A stretch of DNA of 64,000 bases from Lujinxingia vulgaris (lineage in GTDB: Bacteria; Myxococcota_A; Bradymonadia; Bradymonadales; Bradymonadaceae): NCBI RefSeq assembly GCF_007997015.1, contig NZ_VOSM01000004.1, forward strand, positions 186,001 to 250,000. The letters run 5' to 3'. A program made the position numbers and the translations under genes. This document shows positions 52,124-61,538 of the stretch, one piece after another; the stretch's first letter is position 1; each line of letters starts with the position of its first letter. Below the pieces are notes generated by a model. The model had not been told where the DNA came from and ran no database searches. It was given only the letters and a program-made list of their open reading frames with translations.

Positions 52124-52336
52124 GTCGTGACATCCTGAGCCGAAGGTAGCGTTGCGCTTAAAAACATTGAAAAGCGCCACGAAGGTTTAGACTCCCCTGC
52201 CGGGGTTTCAAGTTCACACTTCGCAACGCCGTGTCGCGTTTTTGCATCACGCGCTCAACCCCACCCCTTCGATCTGCGTTTTAGCCGCATTCTAAGCCAA
52301 CAAAAGGCCTGCACCACGACCAGAGAGGTCCCCGCC

Positions 52337-52546
52337 ATGAGTGAAAAAAAGACGCGCCCCCATTGCCCGATCTGCCGCGCGGAGGTCGAGCTCCTCGATC
52401 AGAACAAAGACTTTCCCTTCTGCTCCGAGCGCTGCAAAAGCAAAGATCTGGGCAAATGGTTCGGCGGCGCCTACCTGGTACCCGGCCGCGCCGCCTCCCC
52501 CGAGGAGATCGTCGAGGAGGTTCGACGCCCCCGCCAGAACGACTGA
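52337..52546 (+). CDS. yacG: DNA gyrase inhibitor YacG-like zinc protein
   Basis: 69 residues, typical length. A four-Cys zinc site CPICRAEVEL and FCSERCKSKDLGKWF matches YacG, followed by an acidic tail ASPEEIVEEVRR. In Escherichia coli YacG binds GyrB and inhibits gyrase. GAGAGG lies about eight bases before the ATG. Neither coaE nor coaD is adjacent here. Confidence 0.88.
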   Translation: MSEKKTRPHCPICRAEVELLDQNKDFPFCSERCKSKDLGKWFGGAYLVPGRAASPEEIVEEVRRPRQND

Positions 52547-52569
52547 GGCTGGCGCCCGGCGCCAGCCTC
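52545..52569. terminator. Hairpin between yacG and the convergent PEGA gene
   Basis: GAGGCTGGCGC pairs with GCGCCAGCCTC with a three-base loop. It starts at the yacG stop. No clear T run follows on the plus strand (CAGTCTTCATTC). Confidence 0.55.
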
Positions 52570-52594
52570 ACAGTCTTCATTCTTTCGATAAGTC

Positions 52595-53500
52595 TCACTG
52601 AGGCCGAATCGCCTCGGGGAGCATGCGCCGCAGGCGCACGTTGACCTCGGAGGGCCGGTCCCGCTCAATCTCCACGTTGCGGATCCAGCGGTGGTAATCG
52701 TCCAGGGTCACTTCTACAAAGTAGGTGCCCGTGGGAAGCTCGCGGGCCTCCTCCCAGGGGGTGACCACCTCAAACGCCTCCACATCGGCGCGCTTCGGCG
52801 CATCGAGCTCGCGCGGCTCCACCCGAACGCGCGCGCCGGGCCTGTCGACCATCACCTTGAGGCTGCCGGTGAAGAGCATCGGCTCGGCCAGAAGCTCCAC
52901 CCGCTGCTCGGCCGCATCGCCGATGACGATCTCGGTGTGAAGGGGCTCGTGATCGGCGAGCTTCGCCTTCACGTCATAACGGCCCGAACGCATCCAGATC
53001 TTGCGTTCTTCACCGCTGAAAAACATCGGAAACCCGTCGATATCGATCTGCCCGCGGGGCACATCCCGGGCAACCAGCGTCACCTCGACCCAGCGCGGCT
53101 CCCCCTCCGCCATCTCCGGCTCCTGGCCCTCATAGACCAGCTCCGCCCCGCCATCGATGCAGCTCTGCACCGCCTGACGGGACTCCTCGATGACGTCCTG
53201 CGCATCGCCGCGATCGAGGTAGGCCTGGTAGAAGAGCACCGCGCGCTCGCACTGCTTTTTAGCGCGCAGGACCTCCGCGAAGTTAAAATACGCGATGGGG
53301 AAGTTCTGGCCGGCCTTGAGGATCGCCGCTTCATAATGGGGCACCGAGCGTGTCCAGGCCCCGGCCATCGCCAGGCGGTTGGCACGCTGCAGCGCCTCAA
53401 TCGGGTTGGAAGAAGGCGTCTCCTGGGCGCCGGCGTTCAGCGCCACCGTCGAGGCCATCACCGCGATGCTCATCACCCGCGCAATCCTGCTCCACTTCAT
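52595..53500 (-). CDS. Secreted TPR and PEGA-domain protein
   Basis: 301 residues. Signal peptide cleaved after AGA (about residue 25). Residues about 30-120 hold TPR-like helices (RANRLAMAGAWTRSVPHYEA, FAEVLRAKKQCERAVLFYQA). Residues about 140-300 hold PEGA-type beta repeats (RGQIDIDGFPMFFSGEERK; SLKVMVDRPGARVRVEPREL; LPTGTYFVEVTLDDYHRWIR). PEGA proteins are common in Myxococcota and are thought to sit at the cell surface. Function unknown. Confidence 0.8.
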   Translation of the reverse strand: MKWSRIARVMSIAVMASTVALNAGAQETPSSNPIEALQRANRLAMAGAWTRSVPHYEAAILKAGQNFPIAYFNFAEVLRAKKQCERAVLFYQAYLDRGDAQDVIEESRQAVQSCIDGGAELVYEGQEPEMAEGEPRWVEVTLVARDVPRGQIDIDGFPMFFSGEERKIWMRSGRYDVKAKLADHEPLHTEIVIGDAAEQRVELLAEPMLFTGSLKVMVDRPGARVRVEPRELDAPKRADVEAFEVVTPWEEARELPTGTYFVEVTLDDYHRWIRNVEIERDRPSEVNVRLRRMLPEAIRPQ

Positions 53501-53934
53501 TGTCTACCCCTGGTGAAATCATCACGTCGTGCGCCCGACCCCACCGAGTATCGGTCGGGCTTCGGGCCACTTTTCAACCTAACAAAGCCCCGGGGGCACC
53601 TCCAACGACGCTGGCGTAACGGGTGGTTAAGCGCCCACCCTGCCCTCGGCCTTCAAACGGCCTCGCAGTAAACCCGCCAGCGTCTCAGCCCTCGGCCTGT
53701 CTCTACGACGGTGGTCGCGCGTCAAACTTCAATCAAGGCTGGAGCAGGGGCTGGCGCCCTCCCCTGATGTCGCCTCCCTCTGCGCTGTGCGGCCAGCTAC
53801 AGCGCCGCATCCCCCATAAAAAGGCGCGGCGAGTCGGAGCGCCGGCGGCTTATCGCCACCTTGCTCCCACTCGCCGCGTTTCATATTGCCTCCTAAACCC
53901 TTGATTCAAAAGGCTTTTCAGACAGCACTTTCAC
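53501..53934. other. 434-base intergenic region
   Basis: No gene supported. It contains the structured terminator of htpG at 53816-53881; the rest shows nothing recognisable. A short plus-strand frame from 53623 has no ribosome site. Confidence 0.4.
53816..53881 (-). terminator. Long, interrupted-stem terminator of htpG
   Basis: On the minus strand an outer stem GCGGCGAGT/ACTCGCCGC, an inner GGAGC/GCTCC and a tip GGCG/CGCC stack into one long hairpin, followed by CTTTTTATGG. The T run fits a rho-independent terminator. Confidence 0.65.
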
Positions 53935-55887
53935 TTACTTCTCGGCGCGATCTTCGCTCAAGAGTTCCAGCAAAAGATCGTTGATTCGCCGCACAAAGAG
54001 CGCCGGCGCCTCAAGCTGACCGCCCTCGGCAAGACGCGCCTGATCGAGCAGGAGCTCCGCAAATTGCCGGCGACGCTCGTCATCCGACTCCGAGACCAGA
54101 CGCTCCACCAGAGGATGCTTTTCATTGAGCTCGAGAATCGGCGCGCTCGACGGCACCGACTCGCCAGCCTGCTCCAGAATGCGCCGCATACGCTCGCCAA
54201 TCTCCCACTCCTCGCGCACCAGGCACGAGGGAGAGTCGGTCAGACGTTTGGACAGGCGCACCTCCCGCACCCGCTCCCCCAGCAGCTCGCCGACCTCACC
54301 AAGCCAGGGCGCCGGGGCCTCCTGCGACTCGGAGCTCTCGTCGTTCTCGGTCGCATCGGCCTTGTCGTCGCCCTCTTCGCCTGCCTGCGCCTCGTCGGAC
54401 TTGCCAAGCGACTCCAGATCAAGCGCCCCGCGGTCCACCGAACGCAGCGTCTTGCCCTCGAACTCACTCAGGTGGTTGACCAGCCACTCGTCGACCGCGT
54501 CGGTGAGCACGAGCACCTCGACGCCGCGGGCCTTAAAAATCTCGAGGTGCGGGCTGGCCAGCGCCGCCTCATAGCTATCGGCGGTCACGTAGTAGATGGC
54601 GTCCTGACCGGGGCGCATCCGCTCGATGTACTGCGCAAGACTCAGCGTCTGCTCAGCCCCCTCGGTGCCGGTGGAGGCAAAGCGCGCGAGCGCCGCTACC
54701 TGCTCGCGACGGTCCGCGTCTTCGATCACGCCCTCTTTGAGGATGGGGCCAAAGGCCTTCCAGAAGGTGGCGTACTTCTCGGCGTCGGCGCTGAGCTCTT
54801 CGAGCGCTTCGAGCACCTTCTTGACTGCGGTCTGGCGCATCGAGCGCACCACACGGTTATCCTGCAGAAGTTCGCGGGAGACGTTCAGGGGAAGATCGTC
54901 GCTGTCGACCACCCCGCGCACAAAACGCAGGTAGCGGGGCAAGAAGACCTCGGCCTCATCCATGATGAAGACGCGTTTGACGTAGAGCTTCACGCCACCT
55001 GTGCGCTCCTGACCGCCCATCGCCAGATCGAAGGGGCGAGCGGAGGGCACGAAGAGGAGGAGCGTGAACTTGAGGCGGCCCTCCACCGTGGTGTGCACCC
55101 GGGTCAGCGGCTCATCAAAGGCGCGGGCCACGTGGTGGTAGAACTCGGTGTAGTCCTCCTCGCTGATCTCGGAGCCTGGGCGGGTCCACAGCGCCGAGGC
55201 CTGGTTAAGCTGGCGTATCTCCTCGTCTTTCTCCCCCTCACCCTCGTCGATCTTCTCGACCAGAAGGATGGGAAAAGAGATGTGGTCGGAGTAGCGGCGG
55301 ATCACCGTCTCGACGCGCAGCGGTTCCAGAAACTCATCTTCCTCCTCGCGAAGATGCAGCACGATCTCGGTGCCGACCTCCTCCTTCTCGGCCGCCTCCA
55401 GGGTGTAATCGCCCTCGCCGGTGGACTCCCAGCGCACGGCCTCGTCGCTGCCGGCGCGGCGCGTGGTCAGCTCCACGCGCTCGGCGACGATGAAGGCCGA
55501 ATAAAACCCCACGCCGAACTGGCCGATGAGGTTGGCGTCGGCTTTCTGGTCGCCGCTTAAGCGCTCCAGAAACTCGCGGGTGCCGCTGCTGGCGATGGTG
55601 CCGATGCTGCGGGTGACTTCCTCGCGGCTCATGCCGATACCGTTATCGGCGATGGTCAGCGTGCGCGCCTCTTTATCAAGCGTGATGGTGATGGCCGGCT
55701 CGCCCTGGTCAGCGCGCAGCGCGGCGTCGGCCAGGGCCTCAAAGCGCAGCTTGTCGATGGCGTCGGAGGCGTTGGAGACCAGCTCCCTCAAAAAGACCTC
55801 CTTATTGGAGTACATCGCGTGAATCATCAGCCGCAGCACCTGGCTGACCTCGGCCTCAAAGGCCCGCGTCTCTTTTTCTTGAGCCAT
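53935..55887 (-). CDS. htpG: Molecular chaperone HtpG (Hsp90)
   Basis: 650 residues. GHKL ATPase domain: LVSNASDAIDKLRFEALAD (Asn), LTIADNGIGMSREEV, GQFGVGFYSAFIVAERVEL. Middle domain includes LYVKRVFIMDEAE and PLNVSRELLQ with the catalytic-loop Arg. Near residues 500-525 there is an acidic Asp/Glu/Ser stretch (ATENDESSESQ) longer than usual. HtpG remodels client proteins in the cytoplasm using ATP. No CIRCE or sigma-32 element was seen upstream. Confidence 0.97.
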   Translation of the reverse strand: MAQEKETRAFEAEVSQVLRLMIHAMYSNKEVFLRELVSNASDAIDKLRFEALADAALRADQGEPAITITLDKEARTLTIADNGIGMSREEVTRSIGTIASSGTREFLERLSGDQKADANLIGQFGVGFYSAFIVAERVELTTRRAGSDEAVRWESTGEGDYTLEAAEKEEVGTEIVLHLREEEDEFLEPLRVETVIRRYSDHISFPILLVEKIDEGEGEKDEEIRQLNQASALWTRPGSEISEEDYTEFYHHVARAFDEPLTRVHTTVEGRLKFTLLLFVPSARPFDLAMGGQERTGGVKLYVKRVFIMDEAEVFLPRYLRFVRGVVDSDDLPLNVSRELLQDNRVVRSMRQTAVKKVLEALEELSADAEKYATFWKAFGPILKEGVIEDADRREQVAALARFASTGTEGAEQTLSLAQYIERMRPGQDAIYYVTADSYEAALASPHLEIFKARGVEVLVLTDAVDEWLVNHLSEFEGKTLRSVDRGALDLESLGKSDEAQAGEEGDDKADATENDESSESQEAPAPWLGEVGELLGERVREVRLSKRLTDSPSCLVREEWEIGERMRRILEQAGESVPSSAPILELNEKHPLVERLVSESDDERRRQFAELLLDQARLAEGGQLEAPALFVRRINDLLLELLSEDRAEK

Positions 55888-56160
55888 AGCAACCTCTCCT
55901 ATCCTGTTGATATTACGTCAATTTCCACACAAAAACGCCCCACTTCCGAGCCTCAATGGGCGGCCGGGGAGGCGGTTGGGGGCGGCATTCTAAAAGATCG
56001 ATCAGCGCAGACAACCCCTGCGATCCAAAACCAATATTTGGTGGGTCGCCCCTCGCTCCTAACTTTATCAGGAGACGCGCGGCGTTCGCCGGGATCGAGC
56101 ATCGAGCAGCACGACGAACCGATCGGGCCGCGCAACAGACCCGAGCCACGAGGTATCATC

Positions 56161-56697
56161 ATGCGCTCAACATCGATTCAACGCGCCCTAATGGCGCTTC
56201 TGCTGGCCGGCGGCCTTTCGGTGGCCGCCTGTGATATGACCACCGACCAGAACGAGCCGGCCAACGAGCCTTACGGCAGCGGCCCGGCCGAGGAGCAACC
56301 CGCCTCCGAGCCGATGCCCGAGGAGCCGATGCCCGCCGAGTCGGGTACGGAAGCCCCCGCTGAGCAGGGCACTGATATGGAGGAGCCCTCCACCGAGGAG
56401 ACCACCGAGCCTTACGGCGGTGGTCCCACCGGAGAGGAAGAACAGCTCGGCGAGGGCTGGCAGAAAGTCCAGGAAGGCCTCGATCAGGTGCGCGATGAGG
56501 CCAACCGTATGGCCGCCGGCGGCACCGAAGAGGTCGCCGATGCCGCCGAGGAGATCCGCGACAAGACCAATGAGTTCGAGAAGGACATCACCGAGTCGAT
56601 TCGCAAGTTGCGCGAAGCCGCGCCCGAGGCTGCTCCGGCTGATACCCAGCCCGGCACCACCGAGCCCTCCGAGAGCGGCGCTCCTGAGGAGTACTGA
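56161..56697 (+). CDS. Small acidic lipoprotein
   Basis: 178 residues from ATG 56161; GAGG lies seven bases upstream. Signal with lipobox SVAAC near residue 24. A Pro/Glu-rich segment with two copies of EPYG(S/G)GP is followed by an amphipathic helical stretch (WQKVQEGLDQVRDEANRMAA, AAEEIRDKTNEFEKDITES) like YtxH/apolipoprotein-type helices, then a Pro/Thr/Glu tail. No known family. A strong terminator follows. Confidence 0.65.
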   Translation: MRSTSIQRALMALLLAGGLSVAACDMTTDQNEPANEPYGSGPAEEQPASEPMPEEPMPAESGTEAPAEQGTDMEEPSTEETTEPYGGGPTGEEEQLGEGWQKVQEGLDQVRDEANRMAAGGTEEVADAAEEIRDKTNEFEKDITESIRKLREAAPEAAPADTQPGTTEPSESGAPEEY

Positions 56698-56775
56698 TCC
56701 GAAGCGGTGATGGGCATCCTGCCCGCCTGATGTGAGCCCTCTTAACGCCCCCCCTGGCTCACTTCAAACCCTGAA

Positions 56776-56821
56776 GAAAAACCTCGCCGGGGCCGCTTAG
56801 CGGCCCCGGCGAGGTTTTTTC
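56776..56821 (+). terminator. Terminator after the small lipoprotein gene
   Basis: AACCTCGCCGGGGCCGC pairs with GCGGCCCCGGCGAGGTT and is followed by six T residues. Confidence 0.93.
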
Positions 56822-56872
56822 GTTTAAGTCCCTGTGCCGAAATGCGCAGTGAGGACGCCAGGGTCCGTACCC

Positions 56873-57619
56873 TTATTTTTTACCTAAAAACCCGGCGACC
56901 GCCGCCTGGAAGTCTTCCGAGCCCAGGCGCGCCGCAAAAATCGCGGCCTCGGCGCGCATTGCCTCAATGACCTGCTGCTCATCGCCGCGGCGCAGCAGCG
57001 ATTTGGTCAGGCGCAGCGCCTGGGGTGACTTCGCCGAGAGCTTCTCGGCCACCTGCTGTGCCCGGGCCGCCACCTCGCCATCGTCGACAAGTTCGTTGAC
57101 GATGCCGCAGCGAAGCGCCATCTCGCCATCGAAGAAGTCGCCCAGATAAAGGAGCTCCGCGGCCAGGCGATGCCCGGCGATCTGCCCCAGGATCAGGCTG
57201 GAGCCGGCCTCCGGCACAAGGCCCAGCTCCACAAAAGGCAGGCGAAAACGCGTGGTGGGCGCGGCATACACAAGGTCGCAGTGCAGGAGCATCGTCGTGC
57301 CGATGCCGATGGCGTAGCCCTCCACCGCGGCGATCACCGGTTTGGGGCAGCGGCGAAGCGCCAGCAGAAATCGAAACACCGGGCTGTTTTCATCGACCGG
57401 CGGATCGTTCATAAAATCTTTGAGGTCGTTTCCGCTGCTGAAGTGGCCGCCCTCCCCGCGCAGGATCACGCAGCGGATCGCCTCATCATCGCCGGCCAGC
57501 TGCAGCTGGCGAGCGGCCTCGGTGTACATCGCCAGCGTCAGGGCATTTTTGCGCTCGGGGCGATCAAAGATAATCTCCAGCACGCCATCCTGGCGCTCCA
57601 CACGGATCGTCTCACTCAT
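56873..57619 (-). CDS. Enoyl-CoA hydratase/isomerase family protein
   Basis: 248 residues from ATG 57619 (GGAG five bases upstream). Crotonase fold: IFDRPERKNALTLAMYTEA, CVILRGEGGHFSSGNDLKDF (oxyanion hole near residue 65), KPVIAAVEGYAIGIGTTMLL near 98 and FRLPFVELGLVPEAGSSLIL near 127. The two acidic catalytic residues of hydratases map to Glu in VEGYAIGIG-type and LGLVPEAGS positions; the second is kept. It probably acts on an acyl-CoA, exact reaction unknown. Single gene, divergent from the kinase gene. Confidence 0.85.
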   Translation of the reverse strand: MSETIRVERQDGVLEIIFDRPERKNALTLAMYTEAARQLQLAGDDEAIRCVILRGEGGHFSSGNDLKDFMNDPPVDENSPVFRFLLALRRCPKPVIAAVEGYAIGIGTTMLLHCDLVYAAPTTRFRLPFVELGLVPEAGSSLILGQIAGHRLAAELLYLGDFFDGEMALRCGIVNELVDDGEVAARAQQVAEKLSAKSPQALRLTKSLLRRGDEQQVIEAMRAEAAIFAARLGSEDFQAAVAGFLGKK

Positions 57620-57888
57620 CATCACTCCTGGGTGCCGCACGAGGTCGGTGCGGCGGGTTTCGCGTTGGGTCCGAGCTGCCTGCCAGTGGCAGCGCGCGGG
57701 GCAAGGTTGCACACCCGGGCGCTGCGGTCGAGGATCACGGCATCGACGAAGAAGCCGCGCACCGCTGTGAAGACGACGTGCGCGTGTGCCAGCAATGATC
57801 TAAACTCCCCATTCACCCGAACACGTTACGGGGCGAGTTTCGACTCCGAGTTTTGCACGTTTTCCAACTTCTGCGGTGGACTATAACG

Positions 57889-60411
57889 ATGTCCCATCAC
57901 GACGAAAACGCAGCGGAGATGCCGGCGGGGGCCGACACGCTCACGCATGCGCCGGAGCCGACCAACCCGGCGCTTCCGGCGACGGCGCGGCCCTTTGAGC
58001 GGCGGGCGACTCCCGGAGCGGTGGCGTACCATAGCACCCCGGAGGTGGGTCAGAAGATCGGGCGCTACATCAACCTGGGGCTGATTGGCCGCGGGGGCAG
58101 CGGGGAGGTCTATCGGGTGCGCGACCCCACGCTCAACCGTCGGCTGGTGCTCAAGATCATTCGCCCCGAGCGCGTCGAAGATCCGGGCGCGCTGGCCCGC
58201 TTTATCGACGAGGCCCAGCTCACCTCCCAGCTCGACCACCCGGGCATTGTGCCGGTGCATGAGCTCGGCAAGCTCGACGACGGCCGCATCTTCTTCGCGA
58301 TGCGCGAGGTGCGCGGGCGCACCCTCTCCAAAGTTATCGCCGAGCGTCACGAGGAGTACCGCGCCCTGCCGGCGGCCGAGCGGGACTGGGACCGCGCCTT
58401 TCGCTCGCTGATCAGCATCTTTTTGCGCGCCTGTGAACCCATCGCCTACGCCCACTCCCGGGGCATCCTGCACCGCGACTTAAAGCCCTCCAATATCATG
58501 GTCGGCGACTACGGTGAGGTGCAGGTTCTGGACTGGGGCCTGGCCAAGATCCGCGGGCGAAGTGGCGAACACGGAGAGCTGGGCGGCACCGACAGCGAGG
58601 TCACTACCGATCGCGCTCAGGAGGCCGTCTATGAGACCCACCAGGGCAGCATCGTCGGCACACCGGCCTTTATGTCGCCGGAGCAGGCCCGCGGCGAACA
58701 CGACCGCCTGGGCCCGGCAGCCGACGTCTACTCCCTGGGCGCGATCCTCTTTAAAGTCCTCGACGGACGCGCCCCCTTTGAGGGGCCCAGCGCCACGGCG
58801 ATCATCCTCAAAGTGATGGCCGGTCTGGAGCGCTCCCCTGGTGAGGAGTTAGGTGCGCCGGCTGCGCTCATTGAGGTCTGCCTGCGCGCGATGTCGCCGG
58901 AGCCCGAGCACCGCCCCCCGGACGCCGACGCGCTCGCAAAGATCATCAGCGACTGGCGCGACGGCGCCAACCGCCGTCAGCAGGCCTTAAGCCTGGTGGC
59001 CCAGGCCGATGAACTCATCCCCCGTCACACCGCGCTGCGAGAGCGCGCCGATCGGTTGCGCCGCGAGTCGCGCCAGCGCCTCGATCAGCTCAGCCACACC
59101 GCGCCGGTCGATAAAAAACGCGCCGCCTGGGAGCTTGAGGAAGAAGCCCTCTTCCTCGATCGCCAGGCCGGTGCGATGCGCGCCCAGGCGGTGCGCCACC
59201 TGGAGTCGGCCCTGGCCCACGTCCCCGATCTGGGCGAAGCCCACGACCGCCTGGCCGGCATCTACCAGCATGATCACGCCCGCGCCGAGCTGGAGCGCGA
59301 CCTCACCCGCGCCACCTCGCTGGAGATCTTCATCCGCTCCCACAACACCGGCCGATTCGACGACTACCTCTCCGGCAACGGTCAGCTCAACCTGCTCACC
59401 GACCCGCCCGGCGCACGTGTGGAGATCTTCCGCTATGTTCAAAAAGATCGGCGTCTTATCCCCGGCCTCAAACGTTTTCTGGGCTTCACCCCGCTCATTG
59501 GCACCGAGCTTGCGATGGGCAGCTACCTGGTCGTGCTCAACGCCGCCGGCCGCCAGACGGTGCGCTACCCGGTGGTCATCGAACGCCAGGAGCGCTGGAC
59601 CGGCATCCCCCCCGGCGCCGACCGCCCTCGCCACATCGAGCTCCCCTTTAGCGATGAGCTCTCCGAAGACGAGATCTACGTTCCGGCAGGATACTTCTGG
59701 CAGGGCGGAGACCCGATGGTTAGCAGCAGCCCGCCGCGTGAGGTGACCTGGGTCGACGCCTTTGTGATCCGCCGCCACCCGGTCACCCACCACGAATACC
59801 TCACATTTCTCAACGACCTCATCGCCCGGGGGCGCGACGATGAGGCACAGACGCACTGCCCCCGGGGCGCAATCCATCAAAGCGGGGGGCTCATCTACAC
59901 CCGCGACGAGACGGGTCATTACACCATCGATGACGCCCAACATCCCGACGTGGGCACCTGGCCGGTAGCCAACATCAGCTGGCACAGCGCCCGCGCCTTC
60001 GCCGCCTGGGAGAGCGCCCGTACCCTCAAGCCCTGGCGACTTCCCACCGAAGCGGAGTGGGAAAAAGCCGCCCGCGGCGTCGACGGTCGCTTCTTCCCCT
60101 GGGGCGACTTTCTCGACCCCACCTGGTGCAATATGGTCCACTCCGGTGCCCAGGCCCCGGTGCCGGTTGAGCACTTCCCCGACGATGAGAGCCCCTACGG
60201 ACTTCGGGGTGCCGCCGGAAACATCCGCGACTGGTGCGCCGACATCATCGGCTCCGACGAGAGCTCCACCCACCCCCACCGCGGCGGCTTCTGGTTCGCC
60301 ACCCCGGAGAACTGCCGGCTGACCTCGCGCGAGCTGCGCCCGGGCACCTCCACCTCGGTCGGCGTGGGCTTTCGTCTGGCGCGCGACTACGGACGCTCGA
60401 AACGCGGCTGA
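57889..60411 (+). CDS. Ser/Thr protein kinase fused to FGE/sulfatase-modifying-factor domain
   Basis: About 840 residues from ATG 57889 (weak ribosome site). Residues about 50-340 form a Hanks-type kinase: LIGRGGSGEVYRV, VLKIIRPE, HRDLKPSNIM near 195 and GTPAFMSPEQARG. The Mg-binding DFG is DWG (LDWGLAK), a variant common in this kinase-FGE family. A coiled-coil-like stretch follows (about 365-490). Residues about 600-835 match the formylglycine-generating-enzyme/SUMF1 fold (VPAGYFWQGGDP, FVIRRHPVTHHEYLTFLNDL, WRLPTEAEWEKAARG, GFRLARDYG). In such fusions the FGE-like domain is usually a binding module; enzymatic oxidation is unproven. No transmembrane helix is evident. Confidence 0.92.
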   Translation: MSHHDENAAEMPAGADTLTHAPEPTNPALPATARPFERRATPGAVAYHSTPEVGQKIGRYINLGLIGRGGSGEVYRVRDPTLNRRLVLKIIRPERVEDPGALARFIDEAQLTSQLDHPGIVPVHELGKLDDGRIFFAMREVRGRTLSKVIAERHEEYRALPAAERDWDRAFRSLISIFLRACEPIAYAHSRGILHRDLKPSNIMVGDYGEVQVLDWGLAKIRGRSGEHGELGGTDSEVTTDRAQEAVYETHQGSIVGTPAFMSPEQARGEHDRLGPAADVYSLGAILFKVLDGRAPFEGPSATAIILKVMAGLERSPGEELGAPAALIEVCLRAMSPEPEHRPPDADALAKIISDWRDGANRRQQALSLVAQADELIPRHTALRERADRLRRESRQRLDQLSHTAPVDKKRAAWELEEEALFLDRQAGAMRAQAVRHLESALAHVPDLGEAHDRLAGIYQHDHARAELERDLTRATSLEIFIRSHNTGRFDDYLSGNGQLNLLTDPPGARVEIFRYVQKDRRLIPGLKRFLGFTPLIGTELAMGSYLVVLNAAGRQTVRYPVVIERQERWTGIPPGADRPRHIELPFSDELSEDEIYVPAGYFWQGGDPMVSSSPPREVTWVDAFVIRRHPVTHHEYLTFLNDLIARGRDDEAQTHCPRGAIHQSGGLIYTRDETGHYTIDDAQHPDVGTWPVANISWHSARAFAAWESARTLKPWRLPTEAEWEKAARGVDGRFFPWGDFLDPTWCNMVHSGAQAPVPVEHFPDDESPYGLRGAAGNIRDWCADIIGSDESSTHPHRGGFWFATPENCRLTSRELRPGTSTSVGVGFRLARDYGRSKRG

Positions 60412-60465
60412 ACGCGTTTAACTTGCCCGGAGCAAGCCGTCGTGTCCCCCCTAATGCAGGCCCCC

Positions 60466-61233
60466 ATGAGCACCTCCATCCTCGAACATCCCCGCATCAC
60501 CCGCAGCTACTTCTTCCCCCGCGCCGACACCCCCGACGAGATCTTCTTCGTCAACAGCGGTGATGCCCGCCTGGCGTGCGCCTATCACGTGCATGACCCC
60601 GAGGCCCACACCCTGGTGCACTTTCACGGCAACGGGGAGGTCGTCGCCGATTATATCCCCTGGATGGCCGATCTGCTGGCGGGCTTCGGCCTCAACAGCT
60701 TCTTTGTCGAGTACCGCGGCTACGGCGGCTCCACCGGATGCCCGGGACTTGTGAGCATGCTCGATGATGTTGACGCCGTCGTCGACGCCATCGACCAACC
60801 CGTCGAGCGTATCTTTGCTTTTGGCCGCTCCGTGGGCTCGCTCTACGCCCTTGAGCTCGCCCACCGTCACCCCGAGATCGCCGGCCTGGTTCTGGAGAGC
60901 GGCATCGCTGATGTCCTCGAGCGCGTGCTGCTGCGCGTGAGCCCCTCCGATCTCAACACCACCTTCGACGACGTTCAGCGCGAGACGCGGCGCTACTTCA
61001 ACCACGAAGCCAAGCTCGCCGACTTCCGAAAGCCGCTGCTGATCATGCACGCGCTGCGCGATCATCTCGTCGATGTCAGCCACGCCCGCCGCATGCACGC
61101 CTGGTCGAGCTCTTACCAGAAACGCCTGGCGATCTTTGAGCAGGGCGACCACAACTCCATCTTCGAGGCCAACCGCACCGAGTACCTGCGCGACCTGCGC
61201 CTCTTTCTGACCCTGCACGCCCGCCAGCGATAA
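60466..61233 (+). CDS. Alpha/beta-hydrolase
   Basis: 255 residues from ATG 60466; GCAGG lies five bases upstream. Features: HFHGNGEVVADYIPWMADLL (oxyanion region), FFVEYRGYGGSTG, nucleophile elbow FGRSVGSLYALEL near residue 124, catalytic Asp in MHALRDHLVDVSHARRMHAW and His in FEQGDHNSIFEA. It resembles the family of small serine hydrolases related to ABHD13/BEM46; substrate unknown. It lies 54 bases after the kinase gene and may be co-transcribed. Confidence 0.8.
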   Translation: MSTSILEHPRITRSYFFPRADTPDEIFFVNSGDARLACAYHVHDPEAHTLVHFHGNGEVVADYIPWMADLLAGFGLNSFFVEYRGYGGSTGCPGLVSMLDDVDAVVDAIDQPVERIFAFGRSVGSLYALELAHRHPEIAGLVLESGIADVLERVLLRVSPSDLNTTFDDVQRETRRYFNHEAKLADFRKPLLIMHALRDHLVDVSHARRMHAWSSSYQKRLAIFEQGDHNSIFEANRTEYLRDLRLFLTLHARQR

Positions 61234-61258
61234 ATCTCACTGCGATGCGCAGAACGGG

Positions 61259-61287
61259 TTGACACCCCGCAAACTCACCCTTATATA
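61259..61287 (+). promoter_or_regulatory. Strong sigma-70 promoter of the tRNA-Pro gene
   Basis: Perfect TTGACA (61259-61264), 17-base spacer, TATATA (61282-61287), with the tRNA 40 bases downstream. Confidence 0.85.
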
Positions 61288-61325
61288 CAGTCCTCACCTG
61301 GCGCCAGCCGCCAGTGAACGCCGTG

Positions 61326-61404
<79 letters not shown>

Positions 61405-61446
61405 AAAAAGACCCGCCAAACCTTGAGTTTGGCGGGTCTTTTTGTT
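61405..61446 (+). terminator. Terminator of the tRNA gene
   Basis: AAAAGACCCGCCAAAC pairs with GTTTGGCGGGTCTTTT around CTTGA, with a T run. Confidence 0.93.
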
Positions 61447-61538
61447 TCTTGCCGCTCACACCACCTTGCCAGCCCCCTGCCCCGGACTTACCATTCCGCC
61501 CCTGGTTATGAAGCGCCCCTGAGACGTTGAGAGCGGCG

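Noticed and set aside
53623-53904. Open frame of 93 codons upstream of htpG's terminator.
   Set aside because: No ribosome site, no family similarity, and it overlaps the terminator hairpin.
55888-56160. CIRCE or sigma-32 heat-shock element for htpG.
   Set aside because: Neither the TTAGCACTC inverted repeat nor a CTTGAAA/CCCCAT pair was found.
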